Positions 44,323 to 53,456 of a stretch of DNA of 64,000 nucleotides are shown here, in pieces. The position numbers were made by a program, and so were the translations under genes. Origin of the DNA: UBA2834 sp963623365. Its GTDB lineage: Bacteria > Patescibacteriota > Saccharimonadia > Saccharimonadales > Saccharimonadaceae. The stretch spans positions 15,040 to 79,039 of the forward strand of contig CAVFJY010000004.1 in the NCBI GenBank assembly GCA_963623365.1, in the 5' to 3' direction. The notes under the pieces are model-generated. The model was given only the letters and a program-made list of their open reading frames with translations, was not told the DNA's origin and ran no database searches. Positions within the stretch are counted from its first letter, which is position 1; every line of letters starts with the position of its first letter.

Positions 44323-45372
44323 ATGGCAAATATTCTGAATTATGTTGATCGCTATGGGCATTTGACTTTTGCACGTAAGGGCTTTAATGATATCGATAAT
44401 TTGGCTTTTTCTCTGCTGACTTATTTGGATTATTCGGATTGTCGCATTGGCGAGAATGGTGCGACGATCGAGCAGATTGGTCGAAATTTCTTGATGCATC
44501 ATACTTTTAAGGAACAGCGGACGCGGGGAGTAGCACAAGGCGACGCTTATCGTTTGTTGGAAAAGGTAGTTGAGGCGGAACGTTATCGCAATATTCTGGT
44601 GACGGATTATGTTTACAATACGAATCGACGAATGATGTTTTCGGCGATGTTGTTTCATGTAACGCGACGCCTGAACTATATTGCTTTCGAGGGGACGGAC
44701 GAGCAGATTTCGGGTTGGCGGGAGGATTTTGAGCTAGCGCACACTTTTCCGGTGCCATCGCAAGTGGAGGCGATTAAATACGTAAATGCACATACGCATT
44801 TCTTCGGGCCGAATGTGGTGATTGGTGGGCATTCAAAAGGCGGCAACTTGGCGCTGGTGGCGGCGATGAAAATGAAACGCACGAAATGGTTGAAAGTGCA
44901 AAAGGTTTATAACAACGATGGGCCGGGGTTGCGCGAGGCGGAATTTGAATCAGAAGATTATGCGCGAGTAAAACAGCGTTATATGCATATCGTGCCACAT
45001 TGCTCGATTGTGGGGATGATGATGCGTAATGATAGTTATCGGGTAGTTAAATCAGACAAGGAAAATCTGTTGGGGCATTCGATCCTGACTTGGCAAGTTA
45101 ATGGCGACCATTTGCTGCGTGGTGCACGCTCGGAGCATAGCAAGGAAATTGAGCGACGTTTGTGGCATTGGCTGGATACGCATGATGATGTACAACGCAA
45201 GAAAATGACAGATGCTTTCTTTGGTGTAATTGAGGGTTGTAACATTACGGATACGATTTCGTTGACGAAATTTAAGAATTTGGTAAATGTAGTTAAGAAA
45301 ATGACGGAACTGGATAAAGAAACGCGCGACTTGATGCTGAGTTTACTGAAGGATGTCGCGATTAAGCCGTAA
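44323..45372 (+). CDS. Mbeg1-like (DUF2974) alpha/beta hydrolase family protein
   Basis: The 349-residue protein matches the DUF2974/Mbeg1 pattern: ANILNYVDRYGHLTF at the start (many members begin with a nearly identical motif), YIAFEGTDEQISGWREDF, then GGHSKGGNLALVAA, the G-x-S-x-G nucleophile elbow (Ser about 173), and NNDGPGL. A lipase- or esterase-like cytosolic enzyme; substrate unknown. TATAAT lies 11 bases before the ATG, so the leader is very short. Confidence 0.85.
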   Translation: MANILNYVDRYGHLTFARKGFNDIDNLAFSLLTYLDYSDCRIGENGATIEQIGRNFLMHHTFKEQRTRGVAQGDAYRLLEKVVEAERYRNILVTDYVYNTNRRMMFSAMLFHVTRRLNYIAFEGTDEQISGWREDFELAHTFPVPSQVEAIKYVNAHTHFFGPNVVIGGHSKGGNLALVAAMKMKRTKWLKVQKVYNNDGPGLREAEFESEDYARVKQRYMHIVPHCSIVGMMMRNDSYRVVKSDKENLLGHSILTWQVNGDHLLRGARSEHSKEIERRLWHWLDTHDDVQRKKMTDAFFGVIEGCNITDTISLTKFKNLVNVVKKMTELDKETRDLMLSLLKDVAIKP

Positions 45373-45400
45373 AAAATCCCCCCACTAGGGGGTATTTTTA
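45372..45400. terminator. Terminator after the Mbeg1-like gene
   Basis: AATCCCCCC/GGGGGTATT hairpin with tetraloop ACTA and ATTTTT after it; also serves the converging membrane gene. Confidence 0.75.
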
Positions 45401-45955
45401 TTCGATATTTTTGCAATTATGCCATTGCCAACTGGCGGCAACAGCAAAGATGATGAAAAATAGGATCATAAAGAGTTGCGGAATGGCGGTGGTGATATTC
45501 TCGGGCAAAAGCGTAACGACATTGCTAGCAATAAGATTGGCGCCCTCGATGGCGGTAAAAATGATAATTGCAGGCTTCATCATCCAGACGGCAACCATAC
45601 CAGCGACAGCGCCAGCAGCAATGGCGATGGCGGGCAATGTCCAGCTGGTGACGGGGCCGAAATGATTAAGTACGAACCAAAAGACGACGACGCCGGCGGT
45701 GAGCGAGACGGCAAGTTTTTCGATAGAAAGGCCGACCAGCGACAGTAACGCGCCAGCGGCAATTTGCAAAACGAGTTGCCAGAAGGAATCGTCGATTAAA
45801 TTAGGCGCATAGGTTTGAACAACGCTAAAGCCAATGACGAACCAGATAATGGACATAGCAATGCGCTTTAAGCGATAGCCGCCAAAAGCGAGAATGACGC
45901 CAATTAAGATGCTGGCGAGCGTTAAAATTGGCACGTTGGGATTGAGATTTTCCAT
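45398..45955 (-). CDS. Five- to six-helix membrane protein, unknown function
   Basis: The 185-residue protein is almost entirely hydrophobic helices separated by short loops, ending in WQWHNCKNIE. The start at 45955 (MENLN) gives a short outside N-terminus and avoids overlap with the next gene. A permease-like membrane protein; no family named. It follows the transporter gene at 45960-46877 with 4 bases between, so they are likely one operon. Confidence 0.6.
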   Translation of the reverse strand: MENLNPNVPILTLASILIGVILAFGGYRLKRIAMSIIWFVIGFSVVQTYAPNLIDDSFWQLVLQIAAGALLSLVGLSIEKLAVSLTAGVVVFWFVLNHFGPVTSWTLPAIAIAAGAVAGMVAVWMMKPAIIIFTAIEGANLIASNVVTLLPENITTAIPQLFMILFFIIFAVAASWQWHNCKNIE

Positions 45956-45959
45956 AAGC

Positions 45960-46877
45960 TTATTGTAGCATAACGATGCCGATGACGGCGAGAATAGTCG
46001 CAATGAGGTGTGCAAGCACGATATGACGCGAGAGCTTTTCGCGACCGAATTTTGGTACGACAATAGAGAGAATGATGCCGAGGATGAAGACGATAATCAT
46101 TTCGAGCGCATTAGAGATGACGGACACAAGCGCAGGTGTACCAATGATAAGCGCGTAGCGGCCGGCGAATTCGGCGATAAGAAAAATAGTTTGTGCGGTG
46201 GCAAGGGAGAGGTTGAGGCGTTTGCCGTCGTGCCGGTTGATATATTTGTAGCGTTTGCGCCAATCGGGATGCGCGAAGTAGTAGATGAGGTCCATGATGC
46301 CGCGACCGAGTACGAACCAAGCAAAGGTAGTAGTAAAAGCGAAGCCCTCGCCGGCATGAGCAGTGATAACGCCCGATGTGGCGGCAAGTAGGACGTAGAG
46401 CAAAAAGCCGATTGCGGAACTAAGCTCGAGTTTGCGACTATGCTTACGCTTGCGCGAAAAGACGATGACGGCGGGTGCCATGATGATAATTAAAAAAGCG
46501 AGTAGCTGCAAACTGGTAATTTGCTGGCCAAAGATTACGCAGTCGGCAATCAGGTAAATTACGGGTGTGAGCTGGAGGAAGACGGAAGCGGTGGTAGTTT
46601 CTTCGTCTTTGAGTGCACGATAATATGGGATTGAGGCGGTCGAGCTGAGTACGCCAGCGAATAGTAGCCAGGCGACGCGCGGCCAACCCATATCTTCGAT
46701 GCCGAAAATCAAAAATAAAGCCGCTGCAGTTACGAGATAAGAAATGCCGTAGAAGAATTTGATCGATTCTTGTTTTTTGCCTTTAAAAATGACATCGGTA
46801 ATATAGTTGTCGAAGAAGCCGCAGATGGCATAACCGGCGGCATTCACGATAGAGAGAATTAGCCATAACATTAGCAA
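45960..46877 (-). CDS. EamA/DMT-superfamily transporter-like membrane protein
   Basis: The 305-residue protein has about ten helices in two halves of five, with EDMGWPRVAWLLFAG and ALKDEETTTASVFLQLTPV, typical of drug/metabolite (EamA) transporters. It may export amino acids, nucleotides or sugars. TATAATATTGCT lies directly upstream of the start. Confidence 0.8.
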   Translation of the reverse strand: MLMLWLILSIVNAAGYAICGFFDNYITDVIFKGKKQESIKFFYGISYLVTAAALFLIFGIEDMGWPRVAWLLFAGVLSSTASIPYYRALKDEETTTASVFLQLTPVIYLIADCVIFGQQITSLQLLAFLIIIMAPAVIVFSRKRKHSRKLELSSAIGFLLYVLLAATSGVITAHAGEGFAFTTTFAWFVLGRGIMDLIYYFAHPDWRKRYKYINRHDGKRLNLSLATAQTIFLIAEFAGRYALIIGTPALVSVISNALEMIIVFILGIILSIVVPKFGREKLSRHIVLAHLIATILAVIGIVMLQ

Positions 46878-46938
46878 TATTATACACGAGCGCTTTGGAA
46901 TTGTGTTACAATATTCTTATGCTAATTGAGGGTAAATT

Positions 46939-48906
46939 GTGAGCTTTTTCGGAGATTTATTTAGAAAGCCAAAGACGGATGCGATCTTTGACGTTAAATC
47001 GCCGAATGGGCGGGTAGTTGCAACGTTCATGCTTGACCATGGACAAATATTTTATTATGCCAAACGCGATGACAAAATTATCTTGCGCAAGTCGCGCTTA
47101 GGGTTAATGTTGAAAGATGCTTCCCCGCTGGCGGATGGTTTTTCGTTGGTGCGGGCTTATTCGCGCTCCTTTGATGACACCTGGCGCGCGCAATGGGGCG
47201 AGCAGCATGTGATTCGCAATAATTACAACGAAACCGCAATTTATCTCGAAGAAGTCGAAAAACCCTCACGACTTTTGACTTTGCGTTTTCGAGTATATGA
47301 CGAAGGTTTTGCTTTTCGGTATGAAGTGCCGGCACAGCCGGAAATGGAACGCTTGGTGATTTCGGATGAGCTGACGGAATTTTCAGTGGACTCGAACAGT
47401 CGTTCGTGGAGCATTCCTGCTTATCAGCCGGACCGTTATGAATATGATTACGTTGAACATCCAGTTTATAGTTTGACCGAGTCGGTGCATACGCCGCTAA
47501 CAATTCAGACGCCAACGAATAACTTTATCGCGATTCACGAAGCGGCATTATATAACTACGGCGCAATGACATTGAAGATTAATAACCAATCGCTGAAGAC
47601 GGATATTACGCCACTGTCGGACGGGATGCGTGCTTATGTGGAATTGCCGTTCTCGACGCCATGGCGCACGGTGATTATTGGACATGATGCATTGGATTTG
47701 ACGACTAGTCGGATGATGCTGAACTTGAACGATCCGCCACGCGAAGATTTTTCGTGGGTTGAACCAAAGAAGTTCCTCGGCATTTGGTGGGCGATGTATG
47801 TGGGCGAATGGACGTGGGCGCCGGGAGAACGACATGGCGCGACGACTGAACATGCAATGCAATATATTGATTCGTGTAAAAATTTGGGTATTACTGGACT
47901 GCTGATTGAAGGCTGGAATGATGGCTGGGAGGGTGACTGGCTTGAAAACGGCGTGTCAAATAAATTTATGGAAGCGACGCCGGATTTTGATATGCAAGTT
48001 GTATCGGATTATGGCCATGCGAACGGCGTGGAATTGATTGGGCATCACGAGACGGTCGGTTTTATTGACAATTACGAGCAGCAGCTTGAAGATGCCTATC
48101 GCTATTATAAAAAATATGGGGTGCGTTATATTAAGTCGGGTTATGCTGGCTCAAAGATGACGATTAATGGCCGACGCGAATATCATCATTCGCAGCTGGG
48201 TGTGTTGCATTATCAACGTGCGCTGGAATTGGCGGCGAAATACCAGATTATGTTAGACGTGCATGAGCCGATTAAATCGACGGGGATTGAGCGAACTTGG
48301 CCAAATTTGATGACGCGCGAAGGTGCGCGCGGGCAAGAATATGAAGGTGGTGCATTGAAGCCGTCGCATGCTTGCTATTTGCCATTTACGCGTTTGCTGG
48401 CGGGGGGAATGGATTATACGCCGGGAATTTTGGATGTTTCGAATTTTGCAAAACGGATGGCGACAACGATTGTGCGCCAGTTGGCTTATTATGTAACGAT
48501 TTATTCGTCGATGCAGATGGCGGCGGATCGGCCACAATTCTATGAACGCGAATATCCGGATTTATGGGAATTTATTCGCGATGTGCCGTTGTCGTGGGAG
48601 CGTACTGTACCGCTGCTCGGCGAGATTGGCAAGTATTATGTGGTGGCGCGGCAAGAATGGGATGGCGCCGATTGGTATATTGGCGGCGTGACGAATGAAG
48701 AGGGCCGCAAAGTTGAGCTGTACATTGATTTCTTGGAACCGCAGGTGAATTATGTGGCGCGAATTTATCGTGATTCGGACGATGCGCATTATCGCGACCA
48801 TCCAATGGGCTATGAGGTTGAAGAAAAAGTGTTGCGTCAAGGCGATCGACTAGAGATGTATATGGCGCCCGGTGGGGGCTTTGCGATTAAGTTACATAAG
48901 CAATAG
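46939..48906 (+). CDS. Glycoside hydrolase family 97 (alpha-glucosidase/galactosidase-like)
   Basis: The 655-residue protein has the GH97 plan: N-terminal beta-sandwich (about 15-250: VKSPNGRV, SFDDTWRAQWGEQ, FRYEVP), a (beta/alpha)8 catalytic barrel (KFLGIWWAMYVG, GATTEHAMQYID, LIEGWNDGWEGDW, GVELIGHHETVG, DVHEPIKSTGIERTWPN) and a C-terminal beta domain. It would cut alpha-linked glucose or galactose by the inverting or retaining mechanism known for the family. No signal peptide is seen, so it is cytosolic, or exported some other way. GTG start. A standalone gene with its own terminator; in so small a genome it suggests use of host glycans or glycogen. Confidence 0.88.
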   Translation: MSFFGDLFRKPKTDAIFDVKSPNGRVVATFMLDHGQIFYYAKRDDKIILRKSRLGLMLKDASPLADGFSLVRAYSRSFDDTWRAQWGEQHVIRNNYNETAIYLEEVEKPSRLLTLRFRVYDEGFAFRYEVPAQPEMERLVISDELTEFSVDSNSRSWSIPAYQPDRYEYDYVEHPVYSLTESVHTPLTIQTPTNNFIAIHEAALYNYGAMTLKINNQSLKTDITPLSDGMRAYVELPFSTPWRTVIIGHDALDLTTSRMMLNLNDPPREDFSWVEPKKFLGIWWAMYVGEWTWAPGERHGATTEHAMQYIDSCKNLGITGLLIEGWNDGWEGDWLENGVSNKFMEATPDFDMQVVSDYGHANGVELIGHHETVGFIDNYEQQLEDAYRYYKKYGVRYIKSGYAGSKMTINGRREYHHSQLGVLHYQRALELAAKYQIMLDVHEPIKSTGIERTWPNLMTREGARGQEYEGGALKPSHACYLPFTRLLAGGMDYTPGILDVSNFAKRMATTIVRQLAYYVTIYSSMQMAADRPQFYEREYPDLWEFIRDVPLSWERTVPLLGEIGKYYVVARQEWDGADWYIGGVTNEEGRKVELYIDFLEPQVNYVARIYRDSDDAHYRDHPMGYEVEEKVLRQGDRLEMYMAPGGGFAIKLHKQ

Positions 48907-48928
48907 TGGCTCTGGTTCGATTTTGGTG

Positions 48929-48956
48929 GGGAAGCTACGGAAAGCTTCCCTTTTTT
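48929..48956 (+). terminator. Terminator of the GH97 gene
   Basis: GGGAAGCT/AGCTTCCC stem, 6-base loop, then six T. Confidence 0.9.
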
Positions 48957-49000
48957 GGGTCGTATTTTGTGTTGGGCGTCAATCTAGACAGATGAGCGCA

Positions 49001-49366
49001 TTATTTAGCGAGCTTTAGGGTGATAATCGTGTCATAGCCAAAACGAGCGCGAACTTCGAAACCTGCGGCAAGCAGTCGCGCTTTTTCATCGGGCGACAGC
49101 GTTTCGGCGCCGGAATTTTTGACCGAGACGCGAATTATGTCGGTGTCGTCGGACTCAGACAGAGTGATTTTATCGCCGGCGGCGCAATTTTTTAATGCTC
49201 GCCGAATTTCGGTTGCCAGAAAACGCTCGAGCGGCGCAATATTTTCATCACGAATTACGACGGCAAGGTTCTGGATATCAAGGTTAATCGAGATTTTACG
49301 GTCCTCGCAACGTTGCAATAAATCCTGATAATGCGGGCTAAGAATTTCGATAAAATGAGTTGCCAT
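49001..49366 (-). CDS. Small HATPase-like protein, unknown function
   Basis: The 121-residue protein resembles the C-terminal part of histidine-kinase-type ATPase domains: a helix with IRRALKNCAAGDKITLS, and a strand ISVKNSG-like IIRVSVKNSGAETLS. It ends in a TIITLKL strand. The N-box and G-box are incomplete, so it probably does not bind ATP. TATAAT lies directly upstream of the ATG (leaderless). It is at the end of the run of minus-strand genes 49388-51176. Confidence 0.45.
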   Translation of the reverse strand: MATHFIEILSPHYQDLLQRCEDRKISINLDIQNLAVVIRDENIAPLERFLATEIRRALKNCAAGDKITLSESDDTDIIRVSVKNSGAETLSPDEKARLLAAGFEVRARFGYDTIITLKLAK

Positions 49367-49387
49367 AAGCATATTATAGCGTTAAAG

Positions 49388-49933
49388 TTAGACTCCTGGG
49401 GAATATTGTTTGAGCAATTGACGGTGGCGGCGATAATTTGGGTCGTGCGCGGCAACTTCTGCCCAAAAAGCTTCGGAATGGTCCATATGATTAATATGCG
49501 CCAGCTCATGCAAAATTACATAATCACGTAGCGGCTCGGGCACTTTCATGAGACCGATGTTGAGCGAAATTGTGCCCGACGATGAGCGCGAACCCCAACG
49601 TGTGTTGGCATGCGATAATCGCACGCCGGCATAATGGTAACCATATTTAGTTGCCCAAAACTCGAGCCGATAAGGCAGATATTCGCGGGCGTGTTTTGTT
49701 AATAACTTCTTGGCGGCGTCCCGGGCGCGCTGGGTGGCGGGATCTTTGAGGGGTAATTTAGTACGAATTTCGGCGCGCGAAGCGTTCAGCCAGCGCTTAG
49801 CTAGGAAGACTGTCGTGTGCGACGGTGCGGAAATAGTCAATTTGCCGGAAGTTGACACAGAGAACTTGGGGCGAGTCGACCACGCGTTTTTGCGAATCAC
49901 GACTTCGCCAAACTCGGAGTCTGTAAAAGTCAT
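49388..49933 (-). CDS. YgjP/DUF45-like metalloprotease
   Basis: The 181-residue protein has LHELAHINHMDHSEAFWAEV: zinc motif H-E-L-x-H with a further His (about 139-160), preceded by WGSRSSSGTISLN, the hallmark of the YgjP-like (DUF45, M48-related) metallopeptidases. Its ATG overlaps the stop of the kinase-like gene upstream by one base. Confidence 0.88.
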   Translation of the reverse strand: MTFTDSEFGEVVIRKNAWSTRPKFSVSTSGKLTISAPSHTTVFLAKRWLNASRAEIRTKLPLKDPATQRARDAAKKLLTKHAREYLPYRLEFWATKYGYHYAGVRLSHANTRWGSRSSSGTISLNIGLMKVPEPLRDYVILHELAHINHMDHSEAFWAEVAAHDPNYRRHRQLLKQYSPGV

Positions 49934-50427
49934 TATTTCTTATGGCGCTCAGATAGTCCGTTTAGGACATTTTTGCATTGAGTTTGGAAAGTGTGTTTGC
50001 CGGAAATGACTAATGGGTCCTCGTCGTCGGACGGCGCCTCAATCTTTTTGTAGGAATTTGCTAGCGCAATTTTGGCTTCCTCAAGCTTATTATATCTGTG
50101 GCGCATGCGGTGCTTGATTTCGTTTAAATCGGTTTGAATCCAGACTAGGATTGGCGCATAACCAGCCTGCGACAGCATGCGACGAATTTCATTGCGTTGA
50201 CGCTCAGTGTCGAGTCCACCCTCGATAACCAGTGTCTGTTTGCATTTGGAAATTTGTGCAATTAGATTCAGTGCAACTTTGCGCGAGATGCCGAATTGAT
50301 CATGAAGTTCGGATAGATTGAGGAAAGGCGCATTAAAGCGAGCGCTAAATTGGTCGGCGAAAGTAGTTTTGCCGCTCATTGGCGCACCGAAAACTAAGAC
50401 TGCATAAGGTTTTGACTTCCCATTCAT
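49933..50427 (-). CDS. AAA-type P-loop kinase-like ATPase
   Basis: The 164-residue protein has Walker A FGAPMSGKTTFADQF (about 13-27) and LVIEGGLDTE, as in AAA_33/zeta-like small kinases, then an Arg-rich LID-like segment (EIKHRMRHRYN). It may phosphorylate a nucleoside or another small molecule. Co-translated with the DUF45 gene downstream. Confidence 0.75.
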   Translation of the reverse strand: MNGKSKPYAVLVFGAPMSGKTTFADQFSARFNAPFLNLSELHDQFGISRKVALNLIAQISKCKQTLVIEGGLDTERQRNEIRRMLSQAGYAPILVWIQTDLNEIKHRMRHRYNKLEEAKIALANSYKKIEAPSDDEDPLVISGKHTFQTQCKNVLNGLSERHKK

Positions 50428-50436
50428 AAAAATAGT

Positions 50437-51176
50437 TTATGATATCGTTTTGCTTTTTGCAATATTTCGCCCCTTAGAGCTCTCTTTATGGGTTGAACTG
50501 TTGGCAATGAGGACTTGGGATGGATAATAAAAGACCCAAACTAGAAAAGCGACTAATGGCAATGCGCGGGCGGAAATGAGACCGTCGAGCATAATATAGC
50601 GCAAGCCTACGCAGATGTCACAGGCAACGAAAGAATAAAACCATACCAGCCGCAGCGGGCCTTAAAATCTTTTTGCTCACGCCTGTAACGATGTGAAGCG
50701 AGGGCGACATTCGAAATGAGCAGCATAGCATAGAGACCGCCAAGCGAATAAATTAGCTCGCCGCCACTCCGGGCGTTATAAAAAGTTAGACCGGAAATTA
50801 CTAATGAGAAAATGCCGAGATTACGTTTGCTGAGGGTGCTTTGGCGTAGAAAATGCATGAATTGAGCAAAGCAAAAAACGAATAAACCGACAGTGTAATA
50901 ATGTGTCCAAACGAGAATAGTATCAGCGAGAAAAGTGAGAAAAAGTGCGATGATGAGTTTGTGATCATCGTAGTATTTCTTGTAGGCGTAAATGACGCAG
51001 AGGAAGATGCCGGTATATTTGAGTAATGAACTGCCCCAAAAAGTTGGCGTGAGTACGTCAAGCATGATAAACGCGACATAAATGATGAGCCAAGTTGAAA
51101 GCCAGGGCTTATCGATTTCGGGGATGTGTTTGAAATCCGCCCACCAACTACGGATAAGTTTATTGATTTTTAGCAT
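50437..51176 (-). pseudogene. YhhN-like (lysoplasmalogenase family) membrane protein with frameshift
   Basis: The first 180 residues form hydrophobic helices with LIIALFLTFLADTILVW, resembling the YhhN/TMEM86 signature. The frame ends early at SLPVTSA. Adding one base in the short C-run at 50657-50661 lets translation continue through YIMLDGLISARALPLVAF and VFYYPSQVLIANSS, which matches a YhhN C-terminal end, to a TAA at 50437, only 9 bases before the next gene. A real frameshift or a sequence error. The family hydrolyses vinyl-ether lysolipids or simply remains uncharacterised in bacteria. Confidence 0.6.
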
Positions 51177-51206
51177 AAGAAACTCTTAAAACTATTTTAG
51201 CATGAC

Positions 51207-51235
51207 TTGACAAAATGCTCGTGATGTGCTATACT
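51207..51235 (+). promoter_or_regulatory. Promoter of the gene at 51287
   Basis: TTGACA, 17 bases, TATACT. Leader of about 45 bases contains TTACAATC and AAGGGGG. Confidence 0.9.
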
Positions 51236-51286
51236 AAAGTGGTTGTGGCACATTACAATCTGTCAATTTTCTAAGGGGGAATTTAG

Positions 51287-51859
51287 ATGACTAAGGAGTT
51301 TAACGGTTCTGAGATGGCAGTGGTGGTAGCAAAACAGTTCTTCATGGACGATGCAGCGACGTTAGTTTATGCGTCGGATAAGAAGGATGTGGAATTGTTG
51401 GAAGCGCTGAATCGCGCGATTGATGGTCTGCGCATGATTGCGCGAATGCATAACGAGACTGTCTATCCGCCCTACGTGCATAGCTGCAAGAAGCATGTAT
51501 TCCTGCAGCGCGTAGCGAGTTATTATAGCAAAGCCTGCATTCGTTTCGGTAACGATTGTGATAATCTGGAACTTGCCACGGCTTGGCAAAATGCTCATGA
51601 GGGCTTGCAAAAATTAGCTGCGTTAGATCCGCTTTCAAACGCCTACTTAATGATTAATGACTTGCTGTACGACGAAGTGATTAAAGAATATTTATACACT
51701 TTCCATTCGGATGATGAGTTAACGATGAGTGAGTTGGCGTCGCAGATCGCAGAAGCGCTGGCGAATTACCGCGGACAGAACCTGAGCTATATGTTGAACT
51801 GGACGACGATTTGCAATTATTTTTCTAAAATAATTGCGGAAGCTGAGGTGGATGCCTGA
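51287..51859 (+). CDS. Lineage-specific helical protein, paralogue A
   Basis: The 190-residue protein has no signal peptide or clear motif, and is helical with several Tyr and Cys. It shares with the next gene a pattern of D-x-K-x-x-x-L-L-x-A-L-x-R-x-I-D-G-L near residue 35, G-L-x-K-L near 105, and a C-terminal A-L-x-x-Y-R followed by W-x-x-x-x-x-Y. The two genes also have the same type of promoter, leader and terminator, so they arose by duplication. Function unknown. Confidence 0.75.
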   Translation: MTKEFNGSEMAVVVAKQFFMDDAATLVYASDKKDVELLEALNRAIDGLRMIARMHNETVYPPYVHSCKKHVFLQRVASYYSKACIRFGNDCDNLELATAWQNAHEGLQKLAALDPLSNAYLMINDLLYDEVIKEYLYTFHSDDELTMSELASQIAEALANYRGQNLSYMLNWTTICNYFSKIIAEAEVDA

Positions 51860-51906
51860 GAGTCTGGCTTTAGTGTTAGCTTTTTAGGAGGAGATTTGAC
51901 AGAGGG

Positions 51907-51932
51907 CCACCGCTTGATTGCGGTGGTTTTTT
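51907..51932 (+). terminator. Terminator of paralogue A
   Basis: CCACCGC/GCGGTGG stem, 6-base loop, six T. Confidence 0.95.
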
Positions 51933-51975
51933 CTTGGGGTGCGATATGGAGATAGGGCTTTATGCTCATGCTGTC

Positions 51976-52004
51976 TTGACAAAAGACATAAAGCATGCCA
52001 TAAT
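51976..52004 (+). promoter_or_regulatory. Promoter of the gene at 52056
   Basis: TTGACA, 17 bases, CATAAT; leader again contains TTACAATC and a strong AAGGAGG. Confidence 0.85.
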
Positions 52005-52055
52005 GCATGAATTATAGTTCCTTACAATCCGTCTGTGCCTTAAGGAGGTAATGGT

Positions 52056-52592
52056 ATGAAAAACAAGGATATAACTGTGGAAGAAATGTTTCAGTCGCGT
52101 GAAATATTGCGCTATCAGCTGGACAGCAAGAGTATAAAACTACTCAAAGCTTTATCGCGAACGATTGATGGTCTGAATGAAATTAGTTTTTTCGATTATG
52201 CGGGTTGCGATCTTGACGAGCCGATGTATCAGCAGCCGCAGAATCGCTGCTTAGTAATCGATGATTTGGCGCACTTCTACGGGATAATTTATGAACGCTA
52301 TTGTGGTCGAATTCGCTTCGATGAAGTCGACCAAGGCTTCCGTGATGTCGTGAAGGGCCTGAGAAAATTGGGCCAGATTTGCGATAAAAATCTTTATATC
52401 AAGACTGAGCTGAGTCGCAAAATTTATGCGGCGATTGATGTAGCTTGCGCTTCGGACCGAATGCTTTCCTGGCATGCCTTGCGCGGAATCTTGCAGGGCG
52501 CACTGGACGCATATCGCTGCGAGCGCTTTAGCTGGATATTCCAATGGCGCAAAACGGCGAAATATCTGGACTCGGTCGTACGCGAGCAATGA
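52056..52592 (+). CDS. Lineage-specific helical protein, paralogue B
   Basis: The 178-residue protein is related to the previous one (see its shared motifs: LLKALSRTIDGLNEI, VVKGLRKLGQ, ALDAYRCERFSWIFQW). It has more Cys. Own promoter, AAGGAGG before the ATG, TGA stop and own terminator. Function unknown. Duplicate genes, each with a strong independent promoter, suggest dosage or alternative versions. Confidence 0.75.
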   Translation: MKNKDITVEEMFQSREILRYQLDSKSIKLLKALSRTIDGLNEISFFDYAGCDLDEPMYQQPQNRCLVIDDLAHFYGIIYERYCGRIRFDEVDQGFRDVVKGLRKLGQICDKNLYIKTELSRKIYAAIDVACASDRMLSWHALRGILQGALDAYRCERFSWIFQWRKTAKYLDSVVREQ

Positions 52593-52603
52593 GTTTGGAT
52601 AGC

Positions 52604-52629
52604 CACCGCGCTGAGCGGTGGCTTTTTTA
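52604..52629 (+). terminator. Terminator of paralogue B
   Basis: CCACCGC/GCGGTGG stem, then C and six T; the same stem as after paralogue A. Confidence 0.9.
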
Positions 52630-52701
52630 ATGCGTCGTACACAATTTTCGTGTCGCGCAGGATTTTTATGTCGCGCACGGTTTCCGAAGACCGTGGATCA
52701 A

Positions 52702-53244
52702 CTAATGGAAGAAAGAAATAATAGTCTGCAAGTCGACGATATAATTCAGAATGCCAGAAGTGAGATGAAGAATAGCGAAGATAATAATGATGCCTTTTGC
52801 GACTTTGTTGGGATTGTCGCAGGCATAAAAATAGACGGCAAGACAGGGCAGGAGATATTTGACGACAACAATAAAGACGGGGACTTTGTAATTAATAAGA
52901 TGTATGGTCCAGAAAATGTAAGCAGAAATGTAATAGAAGGCAACGGTAATATAAGAGCGTTTGTTGACGCGAGCGTAACGATTGTGTGAGAAACAGAGAC
53001 AGATAATCATAATGGCTTGGATGACGTTAGTGATAATATCGAGAATGGGCGTAGTGGTATTGGCGAAATCTTCGGCGAAACTGCTGCCAGCAATCGTGGT
53101 GGAAATAAGGTATTTTGACACAAAAATCATGATGGGAATGACAATGCCAGCGAAACTGAAGTAGATGAATTTTTCGGGGAAAAGCTTGGCAAAGAGTTGC
53201 GCATGAAGTTGGGTATTTGCGTTGTTTTGCTGAGGCTTTACCAT
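52702..53244 (-). CDS. Five-helix membrane protein, unknown function
   Basis: The 180-residue protein has a polar N-terminus (MVKPQQNNANTQ) and about five hydrophobic helices with conserved-looking ISAYIFWTIHLINY. TTACAATG lies directly upstream of the ATG at 53244, so there is almost no leader. No family recognised. Confidence 0.6.
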   Translation of the reverse strand: MVKPQQNNANTQLHAQLFAKLFPEKFIYFSFAGIVIPIMIFVSKYLISTTIAGSSFAEDFANTTTPILDIITNVIQAIMIICLCFSHNRYARVNKRSYITVAFYYISAYIFWTIHLINYKVPVFIVVVKYLLPCLAVYFYACDNPNKVAKGIIIIFAILHLTSGILNYIVDLQTIISFFH

Positions 53245-53337
53245 AAGGACATTGTAACGTAAATTTATGCCCTGCTCTATTGGCATTTTTTGCGATTGGT
53301 AAATGATTGGATTTTTGCGTGTTTGGCTTTTATTTGT

Positions 53338-53355
53338 GGTGCGACGCATAACTTC
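53338..53355 (+). repeat. Dispersed short repeat site
   Basis: GTGCGACGCATAACTTC, one base off the shared core, followed by GTGATGCGTGGG. Confidence 0.45.
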
Positions 53356-53456
53356 AATGTGATGCGTGGGAGTATGTATATAGATAAGCTGAAAAATTTC
53401 TCAAAATTTCTATTGTTTTTGTAATACTGAATATGCTTAAATAAAATTAAGAAATT

